The position numbers and the translations under genes were made by a program. A stretch of 52,569 nt of DNA from Specibacter cremeus (GTDB lineage Bacteria > Actinomycetota > Actinomycetes > Actinomycetales > Micrococcaceae), in assembly GCF_003946885.1 (NCBI RefSeq), contig NZ_RWKQ01000031.1, forward strand, positions 1 to 52,569, read 5' to 3'. How positions within the stretch are numbered: the stretch's first letter is position 1; every line of letters starts with the position of its first letter. Of this stretch, positions 44,538 to 52,569 are shown piece after piece. The notes beneath the pieces are model-generated. The model saw nothing but the letters and a program-made list of their open reading frames with translations, was not told the DNA's origin and made no database searches.

Positions 44538-46166
44538 ATGTCTGAACAAAGCACTGGTGCACAGCCAAGCAACCCAGGGGCCCCGGGCGACGATGGAGGC
44601 CGGGGAGGTCGCGACGGCGCGAGTGGCATGGACGAGTTCGGGTACTCGCAGACCCTGGACCGCAGCATCGGAAAGTTTGCCAGCTTTGCGGCCGGCATCA
44701 GCTATATCTCCATACTCACCGGCGTGTTCCAACTGTTCTATTTCGGTTTCGGCACAGCGGGCCCGGCCTATGCGTGGTCCTGGCCGATGGTTTTCGTCGG
44801 CCAGCTCATGATCGCACTGTGTTTCGCCGAACTCGCCGGCCGCTATCCGGTCGCCGGCTCGGTATACAACTGGGCGAAGAGACTGTCCTCACCGACGTCG
44901 TCCTGGATGGCCGGATGGTTGCTGCTGATCTCCTCCGTCGTATCGCTGGCGGCGGTGGCCCTGGCCTTGCAGATCACCCTGCCGCAGATCTGGTCCGGGT
45001 TCCAATTCGTGGGAAACGGCAGCGGACCCTATGATTTCGCGCTGAACGGTGTCGTCCTGGCCGGCCTGCTTATCACCTTCTCCACCCTGGTCAATTCCTT
45101 CGGCGTGAAGTTGACCACCCGGATCAACAGCTTCGGCGTTTTCGTGGAATTGACCGCAGCCGTTTTGCTGGTCCTGGCCCTGGCCTTCCACGTGGTGCGC
45201 GGCCCCAGCGTGTTCGTGCATACGGGCGGGATCGGGCACGGGCAGTCGCTGGGCTACTTCGGAGCCTTCCTGATCGCAGCGCTCGCCTCCGGCTACGTCA
45301 TGTACGGTTTCGATACCGCCAGCTCGCTGGGGGAAGAGACCAAGGATCCCAAGCACACCGCCCCGCGGGCAATCATCCGGGCGGTGACCGCGTCGTTCCT
45401 GCTGGGTGGGCTGATCCTATTCCTGAGCATCCTGGCGGCGCCGAACCTGTTGGACCCGAAACTGGGCTCGGCCGACGGCGGGCTGCAGTACATTGTGCTC
45501 GAGGTCCTGGGCAACCCGTTCGGGAAGGCATTCCTGGTCTGCGTGGTGATCGCGATCACGGTGTGCTGCCTCGCCGTCCAGGCGGCCTCGGCCCGGATGA
45601 TTTTCGCCATGGCCAGGGACAACAACCTTCCATTCAGCCGGTATCTGAGCAAGGTGCACCCGAAACACAAGACCCCGACGGTCGCCTCGGTGGTGACCGG
45701 GGCCTGCGCGATGATTCCGCTGATCGTCAATATCGGCCAGCCGGCGATCTTCACGATTGTCTCCAGCATCGCCATTGTGCTGATCTACCTGTCGTACCTG
45801 CTGGTCACCCTTCCGATGCTGCGCAACCGGCTGCAGAAGAAATGGCCCCTGCGGGACGGAGCCGAGGTGGGCTTCTCGTTGGGCAGGTGGGGGCTCGTGG
45901 TCAATCTTGTGGCGGTGCTTTGGGGCGTGGCGATGACGGTGAACCTGATCTGGCCGCGCACCGCGATATACAACCCCTTGCCGCCGTTCCAGTGGTATTG
46001 GCGCTGGGGCGGGGTGATCTTCGTCGGCGCCGTCGTGGTCGGGGGGCTTGCGCTCTTCCGGACGAAGATCAGACACCAGACCGGTGTTCGGACCGAGCAT
46101 GCGGCGCGCCCGGACGGGGTCGAACCCGACCCGCGCCCGGAGCTGGACTTAGCACAAACCTCCTGA
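44538..46166 (+). CDS. APC-family amino acid/amine permease
   Basis: 542 aa. A hydrophilic N-terminal tail rich in Gly/Asp (~45 residues) is followed by about 12 membrane helices. APC marks are FAAGISYISILTGVF and CFAELAGRYPVAGSVYNWA near helix 3, and GFDTASSLGEETKDPKHTAPRA in two blocks. GABA/choline-type permeases of this family share these segments. By context it imports choline or a related amine, but that is inference. The ATG at 44538 has AAAAGG 11 nt upstream; the longer frame to 44439 lacks a site. Confidence 0.82.
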   Translation: MSEQSTGAQPSNPGAPGDDGGRGGRDGASGMDEFGYSQTLDRSIGKFASFAAGISYISILTGVFQLFYFGFGTAGPAYAWSWPMVFVGQLMIALCFAELAGRYPVAGSVYNWAKRLSSPTSSWMAGWLLLISSVVSLAAVALALQITLPQIWSGFQFVGNGSGPYDFALNGVVLAGLLITFSTLVNSFGVKLTTRINSFGVFVELTAAVLLVLALAFHVVRGPSVFVHTGGIGHGQSLGYFGAFLIAALASGYVMYGFDTASSLGEETKDPKHTAPRAIIRAVTASFLLGGLILFLSILAAPNLLDPKLGSADGGLQYIVLEVLGNPFGKAFLVCVVIAITVCCLAVQAASARMIFAMARDNNLPFSRYLSKVHPKHKTPTVASVVTGACAMIPLIVNIGQPAIFTIVSSIAIVLIYLSYLLVTLPMLRNRLQKKWPLRDGAEVGFSLGRWGLVVNLVAVLWGVAMTVNLIWPRTAIYNPLPPFQWYWRWGGVIFVGAVVVGGLALFRTKIRHQTGVRTEHAARPDGVEPDPRPELDLAQTS

Positions 46167-46181
46167 AAGGAACAGATCCAC

Positions 46182-47270
46182 GTGGTTCACAGAGTGAAGG
46201 CAGTTGTTGCCAAGGCAAAAGGCCAGCCGGTTTCGGTCGAAACCATCCTGGTGCCCGACCCCGGCCCCGGGGAGGCACTGGTGGATATCGAGACCTGCGG
46301 CGTCTGCCATACCGACCTGCATTACAAGCTGGGCGGAATCAGCGATGATTTCCCCTTCCTTCTCGGCCACGAGGCCACCGGGGTGGTCGCCGCGGTCGGA
46401 CCCGACGTCACCGACGTGTCCCCGGGCGACCGGGTGGTGCTGAACTGGCGAGCGGTCTGTGGACGGTGCCGGGCCTGCCGCCGTGGTGAACCCCAGTATT
46501 GTTTCAACACCCACAATGCAACCCAGAAGATGACCCTGGAAGACGGCACCGAGCTCTCACCAGCGCTCGGTATCGGCGCTTTCGCGGAGAAGACGCTGGT
46601 GGCCGCAGGGCAATGCACGAAGGTGGGCGACGGCGCGGACGCCGCCGCAATCGGCCTGCTGGGCTGTGGCGTGATGGCCGGCATTGGCGCCGCCATCAAC
46701 ACGGGCGGGGTGACTCGCGGCGATTCCGTGGCCGTTATCGGTTGCGGCGGCGTCGGCGTCGCCGCCATTGCCGGATCGGCCCTGGCCGGCGCCACCACAA
46801 TCATCGCGGTCGACATCGACGCCAACAAGCTCGGCCGGGCCCAGGAACTCGGTGCGACCCACGTGGTCGACTCATCGTTGACCAATCCGGTCGAGGCCAT
46901 CCGGAAGCTCACCGGCGGTCACGGCGCGGACGTCGTCATCGACGCCGTCGGCCGGCCGGAAACCTACAAGCAGGCCTTCTACGCCCGCGACCTGGCCGGC
47001 ACAGTGGTGCTCGTCGGCGTGCCCACCTCGCAGATGACCGTGGAACTGCCGCTGCTGGACGTCTTCGGGCGCGGCGGAGCGCTGAAATCCTCCTGGTACG
47101 GGGACTGCCTGCCCTCCCGGGACATCCAGATGCTGGTCGACCAGTACAAGCTCGGCCGGCTGGACCTGGACGCCTTCGTGACCGAACGGATCGGCATCGA
47201 CGAGGTCGAAGATGCGTTCCGCAAGATCCACGAAGGCAAGGTCTTGCGGTCGGTGGTAGAGGTCGGATAG
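46182..47270 (+). CDS. mscR: S-(hydroxymethyl)mycothiol dehydrogenase
   Basis: 362 aa zinc-dependent medium-chain dehydrogenase. The catalytic zinc site is [13 protein letters not shown] with GHEATG; the structural zinc cysteines are in [15 protein letters not shown]; the NAD motif is [14 protein letters not shown]. It closely resembles mycobacterial MscR as I recall it, including [17 protein letters not shown]. It oxidises the formaldehyde-mycothiol adduct toward S-formylmycothiol. Formaldehyde is the expected by-product of the betaine monooxygenase, which explains its place here. A GTG at 46182 follows AAAGGA; the GTG at 46194 is an alternative. The permease ends 15 nt upstream. Confidence 0.88.
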   Translation: MVHRVKAVVAKAKGQPVSVETILVPDPGPGEALVDIETCGVCHTDLHYKLGGISDDFPFLLGHEATGVVAAVGPDVTDVSPGDRVVLNWRAVCGRCRACRRGEPQYCFNTHNATQKMTLEDGTELSPALGIGAFAEKTLVAAGQCTKVGDGADAAAIGLLGCGVMAGIGAAINTGGVTRGDSVAVIGCGGVGVAAIAGSALAGATTIIAVDIDANKLGRAQELGATHVVDSSLTNPVEAIRKLTGGHGADVVIDAVGRPETYKQAFYARDLAGTVVLVGVPTSQMTVELPLLDVFGRGGALKSSWYGDCLPSRDIQMLVDQYKLGRLDLDAFVTERIGIDEVEDAFRKIHEGKVLRSVVEVG

Positions 47271-47310
47271 GCGGGCTCCGGGTCGGCGGCCACAGGTGGC
47301 TGCGATCCTG

Positions 47311-47345
47311 CCTGCTCTCGGCGGACATCGTCCGCTGGGAGCAGG
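47311..47345 (+). terminator. Strong hairpin after mscR
   Basis: CCTGCTC/GAGCAGG and GCGGAC/GTCCGC are nested with UCG/UGG between them, which pair by G-U and C-G in RNA. This gives a 16-bp stem with loop AUC. It begins 40 nt after the mscR stop and is followed by TCTTCCC, a weak U-rich tract. It ends the ferredoxin-to-mscR gene run. Confidence 0.7.
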
Positions 47346-47718
47346 TCTTCCCAAAAACCACTCCGGGCCGTTGGGGTGAGGATGGGGCCCTTTTCGACGT
47401 CGCGGTTATCAGGCTGCAAGCAATCCATACGCGTGGCCATTCGTACAGTGGCCCTCCACCATCGGCGCCGCGGCATCGCACCTTTGGCAGTGGATCGCGC
47501 GCGGCCACTGAACGACTTCCCGATCGTATTTTCCACCGCAGCTCGAAACTGTTGACAGCCGCACATGACCCACGTCACACTGTTGCGTAATGCGGACAAC
47601 GTTGTTCAATACGAAACAGATCCTTCCGGTCCGGCACGAAAAGCGGGTCTGGAAGAAGTACAAAGACGTCACATCTGGGCCAAGCATTGGCTTCGCCCTC
47701 GACAGCAGGAGCACAGTG
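47346..47718. other. Gene-free control region before the ABC transporter operon
   Basis: No complete gene is supported in these ~370 bp. On the minus strand 47409-47492 could encode a Cys/His-rich tail (HCQRC, then GHCTNGHAYG) ending in a stop, which looks like a zinc-ribbon fragment without an N terminus. The composite motif (site C) is at 47582-47617, and the transporter ribosome site AGGAG is at 47707-47711. Confidence 0.5.
47582..47617 (+). promoter_or_regulatory. Composite motif, site C (upstream of the ABC transporter)
   Basis: Block 1 starts GTTGCGTAATGCGG at 47582 and block 2 is GTTGTTCAATACGAAAC at 47601-47617, 19 bp apart as at sites A and B. It is the best match to site B over its length, including the preceding CACT. 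It lies about 100 bp before the ABC operon start. Confidence 0.6.
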
Positions 47719-48831
47719 ATGAACAGTCCCGTTATTTCGGTCCGTAATCTCTGGAAGGTCTTCGGACCCGGCGGTGAAAAGGTACCCGGCGATCCCAAGC
47801 TGTCCCAGTCGAGCCCCGCAGACCTTCTTGGAAGGGCGGGTTGCGTGGCCGCCGTTCGGAACATGAATTTCGACGTGGCCAAGGGCGAGGTGTTCGTGGT
47901 CATGGGGCTGTCCGGTTCGGGGAAGTCGACCCTGATCCGCTGCCTGACCAGGCTGATCGAACCCACCGCGGGCCAGGTGCTGGTGGACGGCCGCGATGTG
48001 CTGCAGGCTGCCCCGGCGGAGCTGCGGGAACTGCGCCGGCGCAAGATGTCCATGGTCTTCCAGCACTTTGGCCTGCTCCCCCACCGGACCGTGCTGGACA
48101 ACGTCTCCTACGGCCTGCAGATCCGGGGGACGGCCAAGAAGGAACGGCACGCCGCCTCACGCGAAATCATTGAATTGGTGGGCCTCAAGGGCTACGAACA
48201 GCACTACCCGGACCAGCTTTCCGGAGGCATGCAGCAGCGGGTCGGGCTGGGTCGGGCCCTGGCCGGAGACCCGGATACGATCCTCTTCGACGAGCCGTTC
48301 TCCGCCCTTGACCCGCTGATCCGCCGGGACATGCAGGCCGAGGTGATCCGGCTGCACAAGGAAATGGGAAAGACCATGGTTTTTGTCACCCACGATCTGT
48401 CCGAGGCGCTCAAGCTGGGCGACCGGATCCTGATCATGCGCGACGGCGAGATGGTTCAGATGGGTTCCGGCGACGAATTGGTCGGATCGCCGGCGGACAG
48501 CTACATAGCGGATTTCGTCTCGGAAGTACCCCGGGCCGACGTCCTGACCCTCAAATGGATCACCCGCCCGGTGGATGCCGCCACGCCCGCCGACGCTCCC
48601 GTCCTGGCTGCGGGGACGCTGATCAGGGACGCCATCCCGCTGGTGACGGATTCCTCCTGTCCGGTCTTGGTGGCGGAACCCGGCGGCGCGGTTCTGGGAC
48701 AGATCGACCGCGACAGCATCCTCTCCGTCATTCACGGCGGTGTCAGCCACGGCGCCGGCAGCCACGGCATTGCCGCACAGCTTCCGGACGGCGGCAGCCA
48801 CGCCAGCCCCAGCGAAGAAGCCGTGGCCTGA
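47719..48831 (+). CDS. Quaternary-amine ABC transporter ATP-binding protein (ProV/OpuAA-like)
   Basis: 370 aa. Walker [10 protein letters not shown] (residues ~64-72), signature [17 protein letters not shown], Walker [12 protein letters not shown] and the H-loop [11 protein letters not shown] are complete. An insertion before Walker A ([15 protein letters not shown]) and a C-terminal ~110-residue extension are typical of ProV-type subunits, though the usual tandem CBS domains are not obvious. It drives import of glycine betaine, choline or similar. The ATG at 47719 follows AGGAG. Its stop overlaps the permease start (TGATG). Confidence 0.88.
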   Translation: MNSPVISVRNLWKVFGPGGEKVPGDPKLSQSSPADLLGRAGCVAAVRNMNFDVAKGEVFVVMGLSGSGKSTLIRCLTRLIEPTAGQVLVDGRDVLQAAPAELRELRRRKMSMVFQHFGLLPHRTVLDNVSYGLQIRGTAKKERHAASREIIELVGLKGYEQHYPDQLSGGMQQRVGLGRALAGDPDTILFDEPFSALDPLIRRDMQAEVIRLHKEMGKTMVFVTHDLSEALKLGDRILIMRDGEMVQMGSGDELVGSPADSYIADFVSEVPRADVLTLKWITRPVDAATPADAPVLAAGTLIRDAIPLVTDSSCPVLVAEPGGAVLGQIDRDSILSVIHGGVSHGAGSHGIAAQLPDGGSHASPSEEAVA

Positions 48832-50873
48832 TGGCTACGCTGTTGCGCGAACGGACGGCGGCCGCCGTCCCACTGGCCGCTGATCCCGCACTGTGGCGTC
48901 GGATCAACCGTCGGACCTGGCTGCTGCTGGCGGCCGGCGCCCTCTGGCTGCTGGGCTTCGCGTTCCTGCATGGCACGGCCACCCTGTCACTGCCGGCTGC
49001 CGAGCTGACCGACCTGCACCGGATCCTGAACCACTTCAATGCCTGGATCGCAGACAACCGCGACGGCAACCCTGTCTTCGTGTACCTACTCACTCCGTTG
49101 CGCAGCGCGGTCGGCTGGGTCGCCGGCTTCTTCATGGCCATCTTCGCGGCCAGCCCCAGTGGCCAGCTCATCCCCGTAATGGGCTGGCTGGGCACGGTGG
49201 CCGTGCTGACCTGGATTGCTTTCGCCGTCGGAAACGTCCGGGTGGCGCTGCTGACCGCGGCCGTATTCACGTTCTTCGGGTTCCAGGGCCTGTTCGTCGA
49301 TGCGGCCTACACCTTTGCTCTGGTGGTCACTGCGGTGCTGCTGACCCTGGTTGCAGGCATCCCGCTGGGCGTGCTGGCCGGCATCAGCAACCGCGTGCAG
49401 AAGGTCCTCACGCCAGTCCTGGACTTCATGCAGACCATGCCCACATTCGTTTACCTGGCCCCACTGGCGCTGATCTTCCTGATCGGACCGGCCTCCGCGG
49501 TGATCGCCACCGTCATCTACGCGGCTCCGCCAGTGATCCGGCTCACGGCCCATGGCATCCGCAGCATCCCGGAGAACACCAGGGAGGCCTCCGATTCGTT
49601 GGGGACAACCGGCTGGCAGCGGCTGCGCACCCTGCAACTGCCCATGGCCCGCCGGACCATCGTGATGGGCATCAACCAGAGCACCATGGCGGCGCTGTCC
49701 ATGGTGACCATCGCTGCCTTGATCGCGGCCCCGGGGCTGGGACAGGTGGTCGTCGTCGCCCTGCAGTCGCTGGACGTCGGCACTGCGGTCAATTCGGGAC
49801 TGGCAATCGTGCTGATGGCCATTGTGCTTGACCGCGTCACCACCGCAGCGAGCCAGCGGGCCGAGCCAGGTGCGGCCAAGTCCCGCAGGCTGTCCGGACG
49901 CACCCGACTCATTGTGCTCGGTGCCACCCTTGTGCTGGCCCTGGGGGTTGTCCAGCTCTCTCGCACCATACTCTGGGCCGCCGTCTTCCCGCAGAACCTC
50001 AACATTGGCCCGGCCATCGGCGACGGCGTCAATGCCGCCAGCGGCTGGCTGCAGGCAAACCTGTACTTCCTGACCCACTCATTCCGGGAAGCCGTCACGG
50101 TCGGCATTCTCAACCCGTTCCAATCGCTGCTGACGGACACGCCGTTCTACCTCCTGTCCGCCGTGATCATCCTGGTTGCCTATGCCATCGGCCACTGGAA
50201 GCTGGCTGCGGTCACCGCCCTCAGCCTGGCCGTGATCATCTCCCTGGGCCTGTGGAACGACGCCATGGTGACCCTGGCCAGCACCCTGCTGGCCACGATC
50301 ATGGTGATGCTGTTGGGTATCGTCTTCGGGGTCGCCATGGGCCGCTCCAGCAGACTGGACCAGGCCATGCGGCCCATGCTCGACGCCGGCCAGACCATGC
50401 CGGCCTTCGTTTACCTGGTGCCGTTCCTGGGACTGTTCGGGGCCACCCGCTTTACCGCCATTGTGGCCGCCATCATCTACGCCGCCCCGGTGGCCATCAA
50501 GATCATCGCGGACGGCGTCGCCGGGATTTCACCGACCGTGGTGGAGGCTGCCGTCTCCAGCGGCTCCACCCCGTGGCAGGTCATCAGCAAGGTCCAACTT
50601 CCCATGGCCCGCAAGACGCTGGCCCTGGCTGCCAACCAGGGTCTGATGTACGTCCTTGCCATGGTCGTCATCGGGGCCCTGGTGGGCGCCGGCGGCCTCG
50701 GCTATGACGTCGTCGCCGGCTTCGTCCAGAGTTCGGTCTTCGGAAAGGGCCTGGCCGCCGGCCTGGCCATTGTCTTCCTGGGCATTCTCCTGGACCGCAT
50801 CACCCAGGCCGCTGCCGCAACCCCGGTTCGCCGGCAGGTTCCCGTCAGGAAGCAAGTTGCCAGCAAGATCTAA
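48831..50873 (+). CDS. Fused double permease of the quaternary-amine ABC transporter (ProW-like)
   Basis: 680 aa, about twice a ProW subunit. Two complete binding-protein-dependent permease domains are present. The first has the EAA-loop-like segment ENTREASDSLGTTGWQRLRT (about residues 245-265), and the second repeats it as TVVEAAVSSGSTPWQVISK (about 565-585). Both carry the preceding QTMPTFVYL or QTMPAFVYL motif. One polypeptide could thus supply both membrane halves of the importer. It overlaps the ATPase gene by one base and is followed 25 nt later by the binding protein. Confidence 0.88.
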   Translation: MATLLRERTAAAVPLAADPALWRRINRRTWLLLAAGALWLLGFAFLHGTATLSLPAAELTDLHRILNHFNAWIADNRDGNPVFVYLLTPLRSAVGWVAGFFMAIFAASPSGQLIPVMGWLGTVAVLTWIAFAVGNVRVALLTAAVFTFFGFQGLFVDAAYTFALVVTAVLLTLVAGIPLGVLAGISNRVQKVLTPVLDFMQTMPTFVYLAPLALIFLIGPASAVIATVIYAAPPVIRLTAHGIRSIPENTREASDSLGTTGWQRLRTLQLPMARRTIVMGINQSTMAALSMVTIAALIAAPGLGQVVVVALQSLDVGTAVNSGLAIVLMAIVLDRVTTAASQRAEPGAAKSRRLSGRTRLIVLGATLVLALGVVQLSRTILWAAVFPQNLNIGPAIGDGVNAASGWLQANLYFLTHSFREAVTVGILNPFQSLLTDTPFYLLSAVIILVAYAIGHWKLAAVTALSLAVIISLGLWNDAMVTLASTLLATIMVMLLGIVFGVAMGRSSRLDQAMRPMLDAGQTMPAFVYLVPFLGLFGATRFTAIVAAIIYAAPVAIKIIADGVAGISPTVVEAAVSSGSTPWQVISKVQLPMARKTLALAANQGLMYVLAMVVIGALVGAGGLGYDVVAGFVQSSVFGKGLAAGLAIVFLGILLDRITQAAAATPVRRQVPVRKQVASKI

Positions 50874-50898
50874 CAACCGCCAATCCAAGGAGAAAAGC

Positions 50899-51873
50899 AT
50901 GGCCAGAACTGCAGGACTCTTGAACCGAAGTCTCCCTGCCGCCGCCGCGGCAGTTGGGGCGCTCATGCTGCTCACCGGTTGCGGCGCTGCAACCGTGAAC
51001 CAGGGGGTAGCCGCCGGTCCCGCGAAAACAGACTGCGGAACCATTAATGTTGCCCTCAATGCCTGGGTCGGCTACACCGCCGACGCGGCGGTCTTCGACT
51101 ACGTGGCCAAGAACAAACTCGGTTGCACGGTGGTGGAGAAGAACCTGAACGAGCAGATCTCCTGGCAGGGATTCGCCTCCGGCCAGGTCGACGTCATCAT
51201 GGAAAACTGGGGCCACGAGGATCTGGCCAAGCAGTACATCACGGACCAGAAGGTCGCCGTCGACGCGGGATCCACGGGCAACGTGGGGCACATCGGCTGG
51301 TACGTACCACCGTGGATGGCCGCCAAGTACCCTGACATCACCGACGGCGCGAACCTGAACAAGTACGCGGACCTGTTCAAAACGTCGGAGTCCGCAGGCA
51401 AGGGGCAGGTGCTCGACGGCGATCCGGCCTTCGTGACCAACGATGAGGCCCTGGTGAAGAACCTCAACCTCGACTACAAGGTTGTCTTCTCCGGCTCCGA
51501 GGCGGCACTCATCCAGTCGTTCCGCACCGCGGAAGCGAACAAGACGCCGCTGCTGGGGTACTTCTACGACCCCCAGTGGTTCCTCTCCGAGGTCCCGCTG
51601 GTGAAGGTCAACCTCCCGGCGTGGACGCCCGGCTGCGATGCCGATCCGGAGAAGGTGGCCTGCGACTACCCGGTCTACAACCTGAATAAGGTGATCTCGA
51701 AGAAGCTCTCCGACAGCGGCTCGCCCGCAGCGAAACTCATCACGGCCTTCAAATGGACAAACGCGGACCAGAACTCGGTGGCAAAAGCCATCCAAGGAGG
51801 CATGAAGCCAGCTGACGCCGCCAAGGTCTGGGTGGATGCCCACCCGGAGGCGGTGAACGCCTGGCTGAAGTAG
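50899..51873 (+). CDS. Quaternary-amine-binding lipoprotein (ProX/OpuAC-like)
   Basis: 324 aa. A signal sequence with lipobox LTGC (lipid cysteine C28) anchors it outside the membrane. The OpuAC-type domain follows: INVALNAWVGYTADAAVF, then GQVDVIMENWGHED, and many tryptophans (WVGY, WYVPPW, WFLSE) that could form the aromatic cage for trimethylammonium groups. The ribosome site AAGGAG is strong. It is the third gene of the ABC operon. The exact ligand (betaine, choline or both) is not fixed by sequence. Confidence 0.9.
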   Translation: MARTAGLLNRSLPAAAAAVGALMLLTGCGAATVNQGVAAGPAKTDCGTINVALNAWVGYTADAAVFDYVAKNKLGCTVVEKNLNEQISWQGFASGQVDVIMENWGHEDLAKQYITDQKVAVDAGSTGNVGHIGWYVPPWMAAKYPDITDGANLNKYADLFKTSESAGKGQVLDGDPAFVTNDEALVKNLNLDYKVVFSGSEAALIQSFRTAEANKTPLLGYFYDPQWFLSEVPLVKVNLPAWTPGCDADPEKVACDYPVYNLNKVISKKLSDSGSPAAKLITAFKWTNADQNSVAKAIQGGMKPADAAKVWVDAHPEAVNAWLK

Positions 51874-52569
51874 CCGGATGTGATGTAGGTCAGCGTTAGA
51901 GCCAATGCCGTTCGGTTAGGCTCCTGAGTTCGGCGTCAAATCGGCGTGTCACCGGGAAAAGAGGTGTGGCCCCTGTTTCAGTAGTTCGGTCCTCCAAGAC
52001 TGATCCACCCCCACGGGAGCCACGATGTCCGATTCTGCCATTAATCACGCCCCGGGGGTATTCGCGCCGGGACATTTGGGTGAGCTAACCTGGGCCGTTC
52101 CGTTCGAGATGGTCGACGCCGCCCTCGAGACGGCCGGAGGCAAGGAACAACGGGTGCGCAAGCTGCCCTCCCGGGTGGTCATCTACCTGCTGCTGGCCGG
52201 GGTCCTGTTCGCGGACCAGGGCTGGAAACAGGTCTACGCCCGCCTGGTCTCCGGACTTCCTGCACCGCTGAAGAACCCCTCGGCCTCGGCGCTGAGTGAA
52301 GCGATGCGCCGGGTCGGGGTGGCCCCGCTGCGCGAACTGTTCACCCTGGTCAAGGGCCCCGCGGTGACCGGGACCCGGCAGGTGACCCGGTTTGCCGGGC
52401 GGCTGGTCGTGGCGATCGATGGAACGCAACTGGCCGTGGCTGACACCGAGGCCAACCGGGCGAGGTATCCCAAGCCGCGTGGTGGCCCCAACGGGGAGGC
52501 CGGCTACCCGATGCTGCGGATGGTCGCGATCCTCACGGCCGGGACCCGGTCGGTGCTCGAGGCGGCCTT
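51874..52569 (+). mobile_element. IS4-type insertion sequence, left part (cut by window end)
   Basis: A transposase gene starting at 52025 and ~150 bp of gene-free sequence after the ABC operon mark the left part of an insertion sequence. The true left end cannot be fixed because the right end is outside the window; the segment near 51909-51945 (GTTCGGTTAGGCTCCTGAG) is a candidate for the terminal repeat. Confidence 0.6.
52025..52569 (+). CDS. IS4-family transposase, partial
   Basis: The first ~181 residues are present; the reading frame is open at the window end. The N-terminal IS4 domain is recognisable (LGELTWAVPFEMVDAALE, then LPSRVVIYLLLAGVLFADQG), as is the start of the DDE domain with the first catalytic Asp in LVVAIDGTQLAVADTEAN. 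The ATG at 52025 has a weak upstream site (GGGAGCCACG). It lies directly after the betaine transporter operon on the same strand. Intactness cannot be judged from this window. Confidence 0.8.
   Translation, partial: MSDSAINHAPGVFAPGHLGELTWAVPFEMVDAALETAGGKEQRVRKLPSRVVIYLLLAGVLFADQGWKQVYARLVSGLPAPLKNPSASALSEAMRRVGVAPLRELFTLVKGPAVTGTRQVTRFAGRLVVAIDGTQLAVADTEANRARYPKPRGGPNGEAGYPMLRMVAILTAGTRSVLEAA

Overview
The window comes from a high-GC Gram-positive bacterium, most likely Arthrobacter or a close relative in the Micrococcaceae. The choline oxidase and dimethylglycine oxidase read as close relatives of the Arthrobacter globiformis enzymes, as I remember those sequences. A mycothiol-dependent formaldehyde dehydrogenase also points to an actinobacterium. 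Genes are densely packed, often overlap by 1-10 bases, and frequently use GTG starts. I saw no rRNA, tRNA or CRISPR array.

Positions 1-20.3 kb are mixed metabolism and transport. In order they hold an L-asparaginase; a DUF5107/TPR protein; a D-amino-acid aldolase/deaminase-like PLP protein; a degraded TetR gene; small hypothetical genes; a Phd-domain protein; and a TfoX-like protein. Then come an agmatinase-family ureohydrolase translationally coupled to a TPP enzyme, two permeases with an XRE-cupin regulator, an MFS transporter, and a 2-oxo-acid dehydrogenase E1 alpha/beta pair with a free-standing lipoyl domain under an IclR regulator. A VIT1/CCC1-type transporter follows at 20.5-21.6 kb.

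Positions 21.6-51.9 kb form a nearly complete choline and glycine betaine catabolic island. An ABC importer (47.7-51.9 kb) and an APC permease bring in substrate. Choline oxidase and betaine aldehyde dehydrogenase make glycine betaine. A Rieske monooxygenase with its reductase and a Rieske ferredoxin demethylates betaine to dimethylglycine plus formaldehyde, and a mycothiol-dependent dehydrogenase removes the formaldehyde. Dimethylglycine oxidase makes sarcosine. Heterotetrameric sarcosine oxidase (SoxBDAG) makes glycine. SHMT and serine deaminase convert glycine to pyruvate. The folate-bound carbon is handled by a FolD homologue lacking the catalytic lysine, a separate FchA/cyclodeaminase-family protein, and two PurU deformylases. 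Two GntR regulators and one IclR regulator lie among these operons, and related promoter motifs recur at several operon starts.

The right edge runs into an IS4-type transposase that is cut by the window end.

The most unusual signals are: (i) an 82-83 bp palindromic element present twice, each copy exactly 10 nt after a stop codon and in the same orientation as the preceding gene; (ii) the apparent split of the FolD bifunctional activity between two adjacent genes; (iii) a two-block motif with fixed 19-bp spacing at three sites of the choline/betaine cluster; and (iv) an E1 pair with a stand-alone lipoyl domain and no E2.
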